From assembly GCA_963576725.1 (NCBI GenBank), contig OY755239.1, forward strand, positions 57,517,953-57,581,952: 64,000 nucleotides of DNA, in the 5' to 3' direction. Source of the stretch: Azorinus chamasolen (lineage: Eukaryota > Mollusca > Bivalvia > Cardiida > Solecurtidae). The translations under genes and the position numbers were made by a program. Below the pieces are notes generated by a model. The model was not told the origin of the DNA and searched no databases. It saw nothing but the letters and a program-made list of their open reading frames with translations. Positions within the stretch are counted from its first letter, which is position 1. Each line of letters begins with the position of its first letter. Shown here one piece after another: positions 21,176-31,596 of the stretch.

Positions 21176-21339
21176 GTTCATCTAATCCAAATCTGAATAG
21201 ACATTATAGGATAAAGATTAACGCACATCTGGCATAAAGACCGTTTATGCTACTTATTTGAATTTCGTTATGACTTAAAGTCTCAGTCTGTAAATATCTG
21301 ATAAGCACCTTCCTGGAAAATTATTTATTAAGTTAATAA

Positions 21340-21586
21340 TGGTTTATCTGGTATAAACGCCTTTTCACGCTTTTGAAAAGAGAGTAAATCCAGATAAGGG
21401 TCGTGTGGGAGTCGTCTAATCAGGGTGTATGTTCTGTTTTCTTATGGGATAATATAGCTGCTGCAACAGTTTCAGCGATGACCAACATGTTTTTTCCAGG
21501 GTTCATATGCTATTATAAACTGGCAGCTAATAGATATGCATTGTGTCAATATTTCTTACATGAATATCAGTGACGTAAAGGGTCAT
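21340..21586 (+). mobile_element. A-family MITE, degenerate
   Basis: GGTATAAACGCCTTTTCACG, CCAGATAAGGGTCG, GAGTCGTCTAATCAGGGT, then CAACAGTTTCAGCGATGACC and ATTTCTTACATGAATATC with GTAAAGGGT at the end. Confidence 0.7.
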
Positions 21587-22374
21587 GATGTCACAACTAA
21601 AAACGGACGACTGAATGTCAAACGACCGAAGTTTGTTTAATAAATGGTAACAATGTGTATGTAATAAATGGCAAAGGCGCTCATGGTAATGTACGTTGAA
21701 TTTCTCTGATTGTCTACGTCACAGTGTTAGGTAAGTTTGACTTCTTGTTGTCGTGCTGTTTGGGCGGCTGTGTGTTTTGTATGTGGTGTTTCCCGCATGG
21801 CTCATAGTTGTGCTTTTGAAAATAAGTGCCGTATTGTTACCCTGGTCCTGTATGGCTAAAACACTGTCTCCGTAGGCTCACTTTTGTTGACCCTCTTTTA
21901 TTCTGGGCGTCCTTCAGTCTATACTAGAAATAAACAAACTATTTTTTATGGATACCCTGTGATTGCAGCATCTCGACATTCGTTAACAGTTGTTTTTGTT
22001 AATTATATACGACGAGACAAGAAACCTTGTCCCAATTCAGTTTTAATTTCATTTTGTTTTAAATCGATAGCTGGTCTTACATTAATTATAGAAACATCTT
22101 TCTCATTAATTTCCTGCCAAGACAACTACAGACAGCTACACGCGATTTATGGAGTTGCTGGTTAATTTCATTGTAGGTTTGGTTCAACAACCACCGGACT
22201 ACAATTGCCATCGAATTAAAGCTTAATACCTCCGGTTTAACTAACTGCCACAATGAACAGTACGTGAAGTTTGTATCTTCTTGTAAGTTATAAAATATAA
22301 AATTAGATACATTGCCAAATAAATGCGTGTGTTAAAGTATTCGCCCGAGAAAGGTTAGTACCACCTTTATGTTC
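21587..22374. other. No supported gene; dispersed repeat at 21740-21815
   Basis: GTCGTGCTGTTTGGGCGG, GTGTGTTTTGTATGTGGTGT and TTCCCGCATG resemble 44848-44905. A 93-codon plus frame (21884-22165) has no recognisable motif. The rest is unique. Confidence 0.4.
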
Positions 22375-22623
22375 TTAATCCTTTCCTTCATATAAACACA
22401 TTTCACGCATTCGCAAACAGAGTAGACCAAGATCAGACGGCTCCTTTAGGAGCCGTCTGATCAGGGTCTGCCCTGTTGTGTTGTGGAATTTAAAATACTT
22501 GTTTCGTTAATTTCCAAAATGGCTACAATGTCCTATCTTCCATATTTCATTTTAACTATTTTGTCCATGAATGTTCAGTAGGTATTGAAATTTGGAATAA
22601 ACATAGAACAGGGAAAGGGTTAA
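22375..22623 (+). mobile_element. A-family TTAA MITE (subfamily b)
   Basis: TTAATCCTTTCCTTCATATA to CAGGGAAAGGGTTAA, TTAA both ends. Palindrome with CGGCTCCTTTAGGAGCCG centre and A/T arm difference. Long flank has GCTACAATGTCCTATC. Confidence 0.9.
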
Positions 22624-22847
22624 CAAAACATTCTACTTGGAACTTATCTCGATTTGGAAGTCCACATGCGTGTATGAAATGACCTGGTATTATTGTATCG
22701 CATGACTTTGTACAATTATTTATAAAGTACAAAAGATAATGCATAAAATTATCTAATTTGGTCCTACTACACAACTAAATTTGGACATTTTTATTCTATT
22801 GTATCGGTAAAGTGTTTATCGAATAAACGTATGGTATAACGGCTACT

Positions 22848-23141
22848 AAGGTCAATTTCAATACCATCTCACCAGACTGGTTCAGAGAACATAAAACGGT
22901 AATTTCTGTTTATTGACAAAAGCATTATTTGCCGCCTTTGAAGTTGTAAATGGTTCTGAATAGAGGATGATTAGGCTTTCAGAATCGGAACAGACAATTT
23001 CTTTCTCATTAATTTAGCTTTCCCACTGATTTATAGCTTTGATCGTCGCTATTCACAGACACTTGCCTTGTAGTGGATGACTTAAGAAAACATCACCCCT
23101 CAACATTTCAGCACTTTTATTGTTGTTTCGTTTTTATTTCC
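22848..23141 (+). repeat. Segment X, copy 2
   Basis: Second member of the X pair; see 8249-8538. The stretch ACAGACAATTTCTTTCTC with ATTAATTTAG and TTTCCCACTGATTTATAGC is essentially identical in both. Confidence 0.85.
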
Positions 23142-23641
23142 GTTCGTTGTATTCCACCATTCTAAAATTCCTTTGACCTTACTCGGCACAGAACAGATGG
23201 ATAACGGTTTACGAAACGAATATAGTACGGGACAACACCGGGCAGCCAAACATTTACCACTGTTTTACAACGTAGTATTCTGCATAGGTAGAATTATAAT
23301 AAACCCATTAGTTTGAACCCCCCCCCCCCGAAATATAAGCTATTATCAATCGTGAGCATACATTGACATATAAAGCTAATTATCACCGATGACTTCGAAA
23401 TGCCCTAGAAACATTATAGTTTTACTCTTAAACAAACAAGAACGCACTTTGGAGTATTAAAACACGGCGCAAATACTTGCTGTTTCGGGAGAGAAAAAAA
23501 TATACCCACTCTAAAACCACCTACTCGAACAAACCCACAAAAACGACAATGAAATCACGACTGATACGAATTTGTAAAGAATGTTCATTTTGTCATTTAG
23601 ATGGCTACTGGAGATTTAATTTCGAAATGAGTTGCTAGGGT
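23142..23641. other. No gene seen; poly-C at 23318-23329
   Basis: Unique AT-rich DNA with a run of 12 C. Confidence 0.5.
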
Positions 23642-23854
23642 TTAACCCGTACTGTGCGGGACGCGAGTCGCTAATGCCCTTTGCAAACAGTGTAGACCAA
23701 GATGAGATGACTCCAAAAGGAGCTCTTTCATCAGGGTAGGCACTGTTTGTCATGTTACACGTTTCTTTAGACAAATCCTTAAATATTCACCATAAGTTTG
23801 CCCTGTTTGATTTTAGAAATAGTCCATTTGAAAATTAAGCGTTGTAAGGGTCAA
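23642..23854 (+). mobile_element. E-family MITE
   Basis: TTAACCCGTACTGTGCGGG short flank, hairpin arms GACCAAGATGAGATGA and TTTCATCAGGGT, long flank GTTTGATTTTAGAAATAGTC, right end AAGGGTCAA (mutated TTAA). Confidence 0.8.
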
Positions 23855-23962
23855 ACGTATTTGGTACTACACTTGTAAGTGTTCGTATAAATCATAATAT
23901 TGTATAGTGTATAGTTTTCGTAATGCACGGTGCTGTAAGCGAAACGATGCATGGTATTTAGA

Positions 23963-24201
23963 TACAGTAAAACTCCTCTAATGCGACCACCAACAATATG
24001 TGTAAGTCTGGGTCTTACATGTAGGTGGTAGCTTAATGTTGGACGAAAGTAATGCAGAAAGCTCCTATAGGAGCTTTCTGCATAACATTCATCCTGCATT
24101 CAGCAGTCACCTGCTTATAAATGTTTGTTCATTTGCAGCCACCTGCTTATAAAGACACCAATTTTGTTCTTATAGTGCTGCTTTAGAGGGATTCTACTGT
24201 A
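23963..24201. mobile_element. P1 (subfamily c) TA MITE
   Basis: TACAGTAAAACTCCTCTAAT with GCGACCACC to GGGATTCTACTGTA. The palindrome is centred on AGCTCCTATAGGAGCT. A 28-bp stretch including CACCTGCTTATAAA is duplicated in the right half. Confidence 0.85.
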
Positions 24202-24231
24202 ACATCTAACTCCGTTGACGTGTTCGGAGTT

Positions 24232-24649
24232 ATACAGTGAAACTACTCTACCACTCTATACCGGGCATTCCAATTAGTATCAATGTTGGTATTTAACCCA
24301 TTACCTCATAGGCTATTTTAACATCCAATATATTTGAATAAATCTACTGAAAAGGAGCATTAACTAGAACAAATGAAAAAAAAATGTGTAGCTTAGAAAC
24401 CATTGTGAGAAATAGAGCAATCGCTCCTGTGGAGCAAATGCTCTATTTATCACAATGGTTTCAAAATTTAACTTTTCCAGAGACGTCAAAATGCGTCAGT
24501 GTGAGGGAATGAGTTAAGACAAGAGGCTGCTTTAAGACAGCTCCAAAAGTAGCTTGCCGCATGACTGTAATCCTGCATTAAGCAGTCACCTCCATAAAAT
24601 ACCTAATTTCTTCTTCATTAAAGTTCTGGTTAAGAGGGATTTTACTGTA
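24232..24649. mobile_element. P1 TA MITE split by a D element
   Basis: Left end TACAGTGAAACTACTC to GTTGGTAT, right part GACAAGAGGCTGCTTTAAG to TTTTACTGTA. A D element occupies the middle, flanked by duplicated TTAA. Confidence 0.85.
24294..24517 (-). mobile_element. D-family TTAA MITE nested in P1
   Basis: TTAACCCATTACCTC to GAGGGAATGAGTTAA. Palindrome with GCTCCTGTGGAGC centre. Removing it and one TTAA rejoins the P1 halves. Confidence 0.9.
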
Positions 24650-24689
24650 CCTTTAACACATTTAGACCTCCAACATTTGCGTACTGTCA

Positions 24690-25120
24690 GTGTTTACACT
24701 ATTAGTTACCATGTCAGTCTAATGTAATTGACTTTTTGTCCGAATACTTAGACAAACAGTGCAGACCCATATCAAATTGGTACTGAAGTAGCGGTGTTTT
24801 GTCCGGCCTTATACTATTCGCTACCATGTCACTCTAATGTAATTAACGTATGTAGCTTTGATAACCCATGAGTACGGGACAGTGGGTGCAAGAGTACTTA
24901 GGCAAATAGTGGAAACCGAGAAGTAGACGTTTGATCAGGGTATACACTGTTTGCTACTATGTCAGTCTAATGGAATTGACGTCTGTAGCTTTACGATCCC
25001 ATAGAGACGCCAACTGTTTTGTCTGAATAGTGCAGCCCAGTATCAAATTGATCTAGAATTAGCCGTTTGATCCGGGTCTACACATTCTGCTACTGTGCAC
25101 GTCAATGTAATCCACACACC
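24690..25120 (+). repeat. About 125-bp degenerate tandem repeat containing MITE core pieces
   Basis: TACCATGTCAGTCTAATG-type motifs at about 24707, 24832, 24955 and 25091. Units also contain GCAGACCCATATCAAATTGG, TTGATCAGGGTATACACTGT and TTGATCCGGGTCTACACA, which are E/F/A-type palindrome arms. The array probably arose from a MITE. Confidence 0.7.
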
Positions 25121-25140
25121 CATGGAGAGGGGAAATCGAA

Positions 25141-25270
25141 TTAACCCATTATCGCATAGGCATTACCGAAAAGGAGCATTAACTATAGAAAAGGAAACTA
25201 TTAGAATTTTGTAGTTTGAAACCATTGTGATAAATAGAGCATTTGTCGTCAATATCAGGGAATGGGTTAA
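25141..25270 (-). mobile_element. D-family MITE, hairpin arm and short flank deleted
   Basis: TTAACCCATTATCGCATAGG to CAGGGAATGGGTTAA in only 130 bp. One arm (ACCATTGTGATAAATAGAGC) is kept, the other lost. Confidence 0.8.
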
Positions 25271-25585
25271 GGTAAACTGAGTATACGTTAGAAACCCTGT
25301 GTGCGTATGCCTATTGTAAGCAAGGCACATTCGATATTTTTCTAGACACAAAAATGACGCAAACATCAATATTTATGTGGAAAATCAAATTAACTTGAAC
25401 ATATCGGACATTGTAATAAAACAGTTTTGGGACAGAAGTGTTTGTTTATTGCCTCCGTGATGACAAGAAAATGTGCACAAACACACTAAACTTCTCGTTC
25501 ATGTCTATACCCGTATCAGATACTAATTGCATTCTGGAGAGTTTCATAAAGGACAAACAAAGCCACTTACAGTTTGAGCAATGCA
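25271..25585. other. No gene seen
   Basis: Unique DNA; a 67-codon frame at 25438-25641 is unsupported. Confidence 0.4.
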
Positions 25586-25733
25586 GGCCCCGAGGTTATA
25601 AAACTTCTTCCTTGAGTCTGAGATCAGTCTCAAACATATGATTGGTCAGATTCTGAGCTTGCCCAGAATCTGACCAATCAGATAGCTGAGAATGAACTCA
25701 GATTCAGACTCAGATTTTATATAACCTTGGGCC
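25586..25733. mobile_element. MITE R, copy 1
   Basis: Near-palindrome of about 148 bp: GGCCCCGAGGTTATAAAAC against ATATAACCTTGGGCC outside, TGATTGGTCAGATTCTG against CAGAATCTGACCAATCA inside. TSD unclear. Confidence 0.75.
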
Positions 25734-25803
25734 CAGGTCTTGAGAAATCTGCCCTAAGATTATAAAACATTCTGCTTCAGTTTGAATTAATTCTCAAACA
25801 CCT
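25734..25803. mobile_element. MITE R, half copy
   Basis: AGATTATAAAACATTCTGC and TTCTCAAACACCTGGG resemble one arm of R between two fuller copies. Confidence 0.45.
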
Positions 25804-25981
25804 GGGTCGATGCTTATAAAACTTTTAGTTGAGTCTGAGTTTGTTCTCAAGTTTTTGATTGGTCAGATTTGAGCCTCTGGCTCAAATCTGACCAATCAAA
25901 AGCTTGAGAACTCAAATCTGACCAATCAAAAGCTTGAGAACGAACTCAGACTCAACTAAAAAGCTTTATAAGCATGGACCC
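25804..25981. mobile_element. MITE R, copy 2, with 30-bp internal duplication
   Basis: GGGTCGATGCTTATAAAAC against AGCTTTATAAGCATGGACC, with GTTGAGTCTGAG and CTCAGACTCAAC inside. The segment starting CTCAAATCTGACC is tandemly doubled at 25881-25910 and 25911-25940. Confidence 0.8.
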
Positions 25982-26935
25982 TTAGTAATCCGGCTTGGAG
26001 CAAGCTCAAAATCTAATTATTCAGAAACTCGAAAAATGAACTAGAATCAAACCTAAACCCAAAAGATTGATAACACTAGGGCCTGTATTAGCACAAATAG
26101 GCATTTGACAGGGCATCGCTACAGTTTATACAAGTAATTATATCGAGGCATTGAGATATATCGTCATAAATTGCTCAGACATAATACACACTGTTTAAAT
26201 GCTTTCCTATAGTTGTCAAAGTATTTAGAATATGATTGCACGACTGAAAGAGTAATAATTTGTTTCCTTCAATTCTATGCGTTCTGTAGCATATCTGTCA
26301 TGCTGAATCATGCTGCTAAATCAAGATAAACTAAGAGTGTCACGAAAACCTTATACGTCATACCAATTAATCAATTATCATACATGAGCGCATCTGTTCT
26401 TAGCATCAACTAAATTATGATTTCCTTTAACCTAAAGTAAAGAAGGGGGCAATACGAGAATCATTCTAGCATGCTTCAGCTGATAGCGGTGAATGAACAA
26501 GGTGTTCATTTGGTTAAATTGCGGTAAAATGCAAAGCTGTCAAATTATACAAGATGAATGTTAGACAAACATGTTCTTAATGGGGATCAGCTAGAAATTG
26601 CATTTGGTCCGATGCAAGTTTTTCAAGCACTGTATGTAACAGATACTGAATTCGCAAAATTGCGACATATTATTGCATAACGGGTTGTGGCCATAGGTGT
26701 TGGCCTAATTTACAGTAAGTCCCGACAAGTGAATCAAACCAAACTGCACTATTTATAATAATGTGCGAATATGACTCATTGACCACAAAATTTCCTTACA
26801 AAAATGAAGTAGATGACCACATTAGCTAAAATGTCACAAGAAACTAACCAGTACATTTAAAATATTGCGTTTTTACAACTAACCGTTAGTCGGAAACATG
26901 ACAAACCAGCACAAACCTTATACCGTTAGTCAGTT
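25982..26935. other. No gene seen
   Basis: Nearly 1 kb of unique AT-rich DNA leading into segment Y; only weak echoes of 40.8 kb (ACCTTATACCGT near 26915). Confidence 0.45.
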
Positions 26936-27178
26936 ATCATGGCAGTGGTTTAAACTATTTCAATAAAGTTACAATCCTTCTAAGAGCGAGCCGTGTTTAA
27001 TTTATTTCTCGGGAGCTAATAACCTAAATGGATTGGTGTGAGGCCAAGGGCTGCCAAACGTGGCCATTTATCAAAATATCTTTGAGGTATTGTTTGACAA
27101 GAGTAAACAATACACAGCGACTGAGAAGATTAAGTATGATGGAATGGAACCAGCTACGTAAAGCAGTCAGTATCTAGA
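26936..27178 (+). repeat. Segment Y, copy 2
   Basis: Pairs with 11079-11305; see there. It is followed immediately by a P1 insertion. Confidence 0.8.
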
Positions 27179-27385
27179 TATGGTAAAATCCCTCTAAACC
27201 GGAATTCTAGTAGAGAAGAAGTTAGATTATTTTAGTTTGGTGGTTGCTTAATGCAGGGTTAAAGTCAGGCAGAAAGCTCCCCGAGGATTTCCTGCATGAC
27301 TTCTACCCTGCATTAGGCAGCTACCTGTTTCCAAGGACGATATTTATACTAAATTGAATGTCCGGTTTAGAGACGGTTTACTGTA
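27179..27385. mobile_element. P1 TA MITE
   Basis: TATGGTAAAATCCCTC with AACCGGAATTCTAG to GACGGTTTACTGTA. Palindrome arms GGTTGCTTAATGCAGGG and CCTGCATTAGGCAGC; the centre is eroded (AGCTCCCCGAGG). Confidence 0.85.
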
Positions 27386-27409
27386 CCAAGATGTAATACA
27401 AACTATCGT

Positions 27410-27597
27410 AAAGGCATGCAGTAGCTTAATGTAGGACGAAAGTTATACCGAAAGCTTCCTGTATCTAGTTTGTATTGCATTAAGTAACAACCTACTTTTT
27501 AAAGCTCCCACTATATTGATTCATAAAGCAGTCGCTTTGGACAGGCTGAACTGTTTATGGATATATTGACTAGTGTTCTTAGATTAGTTTTACTGTA
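27410..27597. mobile_element. P1 MITE, degenerate
   Basis: GTAGCTTAATGTAGGACGAA, GAAAGCTTCCTGTAT, GCATTAAGTAACAACCTAC and a final TTTTACTGTA. Left end not recognisable. Confidence 0.6.
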
Positions 27598-27722
27598 ACT
27601 GCGTATCAAACAATTGTGTTTTTATGAGACTGTACGTGTATAACCTCATCATACTAATGTGTGTATAAAATCAGTCTGGCCGTTTACAGAAACGTTACAC
27701 ATGTTCACTATGTTGGGTTTCC

Positions 27723-27938
27723 TTAACTCATTACCTGGCGAATATGTATGATAGAAACAATGGTGTCATTGATATGTATCAGCTGAAATTGTATAAACGA
27801 AATTAGCACATGATGTTTTAGCCTAGGCAGTAACTGTATAATCAGATCTATATATTGCCATAAGCAAAGAAAGCAGATACGTGGTCTAATCGTTTTTGCA
27901 ATGGTGTGAAAAAGCTCTTTGTCAAGTAAAAGGGTTAA
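27723..27938 (-). mobile_element. A-family MITE, palindrome deleted
   Basis: TTAACTCATTACCTGG to AAAAGGGTTAA, with GAAACAATGGTGTCATTGAT and AACTGTATAATCAGATCT in minus order. It shares its right TTAA with the next A element. Confidence 0.7.
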
Positions 27939-28341
27939 ACCTTACCTTCAACAAACGCCTTTTACGCCTTTGCAAACAGAGTAGACCCAGATCAGACACC
28001 TGGCGAGGGTATGTCCTATTTTGAAAGTATAGTAAAACCCCGCTGATGCGACCACCTAAAAGAGGTACAATTCTGGGTGCTAGATGCAGGTGGTAGCTTA
28101 ATGCAGGACAAAGGTAATGCAGAAAGCTCCTAGAGGAGCTTTTTCGCATTAGTTTTGTCCTGCTTTAAGCAACCACCTGCTTATAAAGACACACATGTCT
28201 GTTCATTAAGTGGTCGTATTAGAGGGGTTCTACTGTATAATAGAATTGACTGATACATTGGCCAATACCAAAACGTCATGTATATATGCCATTATAAAAA
28301 AACGTAGCTAATAGATATTCATGGTGTTTTTTTCTAACACA
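27935..28341 (+). mobile_element. A-family MITE carrying a P1 insertion
   Basis: TTAAACCTTACCTTCAAC, TGCAAACAGAGTAGACCCAG, then a P1c element at TA, then AGAATTGACTGATACATTGG and ATTCATGGTG. The right terminus is cut by another P1 fragment. Confidence 0.75.
28028..28237. mobile_element. P1 (subfamily c) nested in A
   Basis: TATAGTAAAACCCCGCTGAT to GGGGTTCTACTGTA, centre AGCTCCTAGAGGAGCT. The A sequence resumes after it with one TA. Confidence 0.85.
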
Positions 28342-28454
28342 TACAGTAAACCCTCTAATGCGACCAGCAAACAGGGGTATACTTCACAGTGGCAAAGGCA
28401 GGTGGTAGCTTAATGTAGGACGAAAGTTATTCAGAAAGCTCCTATATTCCGGAC
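28342..28454. mobile_element. P1 (subfamily c), left half
   Basis: TACAGTAAACCCTCTAATGC to CAGAAAGCTCCTATA, ending at the palindrome centre. Confidence 0.75.
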
Positions 28455-28779
28455 AGTGCTGTGTTTAATTAAATATGACTGAATGCCCTTATTTATGCTG
28501 GTTAATACACGAGGAACCAAATAAACTGCGTGTTTTCCCATAAATGCACACATAACATTTAAAAACAAAAATAATTACACCAGAGAGATAGATAGATAGA
28601 GAGAGAGAGTCAAGGTAAGGCAGACACAATACACAAGGTTCAGAATGTAATAGGTTTATCTATATTAAATATTAATTCATTATGGCTAAGACTTACGAAA
28701 CAGCAACTGCATGAGTTGTCCCAGCCAAACAATATGATATGGTCAGAGGTTCAGATAAGATGCGCAAATCAAACCATTT
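28455..28779. other. No gene; GA-type microsatellite at about 28585-28611
   Basis: GAGATAGATAGATAGAGAGA-type run within AT-rich unique DNA. Confidence 0.6.
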
Positions 28780-28890
28780 GCAAGAATACATTCTTTATTT
28801 CTCCACCAAACCCCTTCGTCTCGAAGATACGATTTTAAAGTGTGGTCACAGCATAGGGTTTGGTGGAGAAGTGACGTTTGTAGTATGTGA
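28780..28890. mobile_element. P3-related palindrome fragment
   Basis: CTCCACCAAACCCC and GGGTTTGGTGGAG face each other, with GATTTTAAAGTGTGGTCACA between, as in P3 at 55.0-55.1 kb. The termini are missing; a 62-codon frame here is a shadow. Confidence 0.65.
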
Positions 28891-28924
28891 GTATGCACCT
28901 TTATCTGTTGCTCTGATGACATTA

Positions 28925-29045
28925 TAAATTAATTAATTAATTTAGTTGGCACTTAATCAACCGATTACAGCATCATGGGTTCCTATATGGGACTGTCCAC
29001 ACCCTGTTTCCGAAGCGGGTGCCTTAACCACTAAGCCTCCGGTTA
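28925..29045 (-). mobile_element. tRNA-derived SINE (Leu/Ser-like head)
   Basis: Minus strand: GGAGGCTTAGTGGTTAAGGC (A-box region of a long-variable-arm tRNA) then ACCCGCTTCGGAAACAGGGT, a body, and a tail of ATTA repeats (28928-28943 on +). The B box is degraded. Different family from the 14-kb SINEs. Confidence 0.7.
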
Positions 29046-29099
29046 TGCACAGTGACGAACACTATATCAATCATAATAGTCATTAACACTCTTATTGTA

Positions 29100-29330
29100 T
29101 TAACACATTCCTTCTTCACGCATTTGCAAACAGAAGACCTAGAGCAGGTGGCTCCTAAAGAAGCTGTCTGACCAGGGTCTGCTCTGTTTGCTAATGTAAT
29201 TTCATAGATCTGTTTCGTTAGTTTCTAAAATGGCTACAATGTTCCACCTATATTTCATTATACCTATTTGGCCATGAATATTCAGTAGGTATTAAAATGT
29301 GGACTAAATATAGAACAAGGAAAGGGTTAT
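29100..29330 (+). mobile_element. A-family TTAA MITE (subfamily b)
   Basis: TTAACACATTCCTTCTTCAC to AAGGAAAGGGTTAT; centre TGGCTCCTAAAGAAGC. Long flank GCTACAATGTTCCACC. It abuts the B element at the TTAA. Confidence 0.85.
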
Positions 29331-29579
29331 TAACCCTTCGCTTGCTGAATTTTAAAATACATTTCTCCTTCTACACCCATGTCCTGTTGTATAATTACAT
29401 ATATCTTCACTGTGTACATGTATTTCGCTGTGCAATCACTGCTGTGGAGTGCACTGGTTGCACAATCAACTTGTAAATAGTGCAGATCCTGATGAGACAG
29501 CTCCTGCAGGAGCTGTCTCATCTGGGTCTTCACTATTTACAGGAAGGTATATTGACGTGAATAGCAAGCGAAGGGTTAA
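29330..29579 (-). mobile_element. B-family TTAA MITE
   Basis: TTAACCCTTCGCTTGCTG (long flank first) to AGCAAGCGAAGGGTTAA. Perfect AGCTCCTGCAGGAGCT centre; T-type arm on the long side, A-type on the short side. Confidence 0.9.
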
Positions 29580-29767
29580 CGTCCTCCTCCCGTCCCATGA
29601 CCAAATGGCACAAATGGATAATTTCTTAGATCTTGGGTGATTTAGGTATTGGAAGATCTGTATTGAATAACCACACTCGCAATAATTGACATCTTTGTGT
29701 AAGTTTTACAAGAAAACGTTCGTCCACAGTTGCTCAGCTCTCAATGTGAAACATGCATACATTACAT

Positions 29768-29941
29768 ACACCATCAGACAACGTAATTACTTTCAGTGTT
29801 TCACTTAAACAGGTTTTCTGTTCAATTTAAATGTAAAATCCGTCTTGCAGAGAGTTTCAAGGAATCCCAGTGTCTTGATAAATCACACGGTGATGACGGA
29901 TTTATCGTTGTATTTGCATGCACAAAATGCTTGGCACCATG
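29768..29941 (+). repeat. Segment Z, copy 2
   Basis: Pairs with 18577-18755; see there. Confidence 0.75.
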
Positions 29942-30044
29942 CCCATTAACTATTCCGCTGCCAAATATTGTCGTCTGCAAAATTTGTCGTCTGCTACAAT
30001 TTTGATTTGTTTAATGTTTCTGTCAAGTGTATTACCGCAGTAAC

Positions 30045-30190
30045 AACCTCGGTGTCTCACCCGGAACCAAGCTGTTTGACCGTCGGTAAAGTTAAGCTCC
30101 TCACAAATTTGATCGAATCGTAAGATATGAAAATTGTACCAAAACAAAGTTTGAGCAGACATTTTATTTCCATCGGGATAAGAATTAATT
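30045..30190 (+). mobile_element. H-family MITE, degenerate
   Basis: CTCGGTGTCTCACCCGGAAC, AAGCTGTTTGACCGTCGG, TTGATCGAATCGTAAG, GTTTGAGCAGACATTT and CATCGGGATAAG. The left arm of the hairpin is missing. Confidence 0.6.
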
Positions 30191-30343
30191 CGTACAACCT
30201 GTCTGAATACGAAAGGAACCAATGGTTCAATAAACTCAGAAATAAAGCTCATACGTATAGGTAATGCAACGTTTGATACAAATCATAATGCTATATAAAG
30301 AAAAATACGGTAAATTGTAGCCTATACGACAATACTCGTATTA

Positions 30344-30560
30344 TTAACCACTTCCGTGCCACAATGACGGGTCTATGATATCACATGCAAACAGTTTGGA
30401 TCCAGATGAGACGCCGAGTAACTCGGCGTCTCATCAGGATCCAAACTGTTTGTTACTGTTACTATGTTTTTGAAACAAAAATGAAGAAAATAAAAAAAAT
30501 GAAAATTTATTGCAGACGACAAAGTTAGCAGACGACAGAGTTTGGCAGCGAAAGGGTTAA
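30344..30560 (+). mobile_element. C-family TTAA MITE, well preserved
   Basis: TTAACCACTTCCGTGCC to GGCAGCGAAAGGGTTAA. The palindrome at about 30388-30453 is perfect apart from the fixed A/T position (GGATCCAGATG / CATCAGGATCC). Confidence 0.9.
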
Positions 30561-30963
30561 AAAAACACATGAGTCTGTAAGCAGGTAGTTATGCTACCAC
30601 CTGTTTCACCTTGTATTAGCGAGATTTTACTGTAGCAATATATGGTCTGAACTCTGAAACACACACCATTACGTGTTCCCATTTGAACTAATGTATATTT
30701 ACATACAACACTAATGTAGTGTTATTTTACAAAATGCAATGCTACTTTCCCGGTATATACGATAACTTCTTTCAATACAATATCAATATGTTCAATAGAT
30801 AGTACACTAATTGACAGAGTAACAGATAATTGCGCGTACTCAAAATACTAAAACTTTATGTTGTGTCCAATCTTTAGAATCATCTCTTGGTGGAGAAATA
30901 CACAAGTTATTTTTGAAAATGTTTTAATTTCCGCATCTGATTAAAGACGTTGACAATTCGGTG
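30561..30963. other. P1 right-end scrap (30570-30634) then unique DNA
   Basis: GTAGTTATGCTACCACCTG and GCGAGATTTTACTGTA are P1 remnants. At 30885-30950 TTTAGAATCATCTC and GTGGAGAAATA match the P3-related stretch at 47.1 kb. No gene. Confidence 0.5.
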
Positions 30964-31213
30964 TTAACCCTTCGCTTGCTGAATTTTAAAATACATTTCT
31001 CCTTCTTTACCCATGCCCTATTGTATAATTACATTTATCTTCACTGTGTACAAGTATTGCGCTGTACAATCACTGTTGTTGAGTGCATTGGTTGCACAAT
31101 CAACTTGTAAATAGTGCAGACCCTGATGTGACAGCTCCTGCAGGAGCTGTCTCATCTGGGTCTTCACTATTTACAGGTAGGTATATTGACGTGAATAGCA
31201 ATCGAAGGGTTAA
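30964..31213 (-). mobile_element. B-family TTAA MITE
   Basis: TTAACCCTTCGCTTGCTG to AGCAATCGAAGGGTTAA; centre AGCTCCTGCAGGAGCT. Second B copy within 1.4 kb in the same orientation. Confidence 0.9.
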
Positions 31214-31371
31214 GGTGCAATTTTACTTCAATCTTAGACAAATTGGCGTTTTATCAACCTTTCAATGTTAAAGCTGGTTGCATACGATAGAAGTGTAACA
31301 TGTGTACAAACAACACCGTCACAGTATTTTTAACATGGCGATACGTTAAATGCAGAATGTTTGCCATTTAC

Positions 31372-31556
31372 TCATATCAGTCAGTTCCTATAGGTATGTT
31401 CTGATCAGGATATGTTATGTTTGCTTCTTGGATTATATAGATCTGATCCTACACTTTATGATATTGCAAAACGTTCAAGTGCTATAAAATGCTGCAAATT
31501 CCTATTCCTTATGACATTATTTCTTACACGAAAATTCATGTAGTAAAGAGTTGAAG
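31372..31556 (+). mobile_element. A-family MITE, left side lost
   Basis: Starts within the palindrome (CAGTTCCTATAGG, TCTGATCAGGATATG) and continues through GATCTGATCCTACAC to ATTTCTTACACGAAAATTC and GTAAAGAGTTGA. Confidence 0.7.
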
Positions 31557-31596
31557 TTTTTTGTTCCTCACTCTCATCTACTGTCAAAGAAGGACA

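Noticed and set aside
21884..22165. 93-codon plus frame
   Set aside because: No motif, no codon bias visible, no conservation between the duplicated units.
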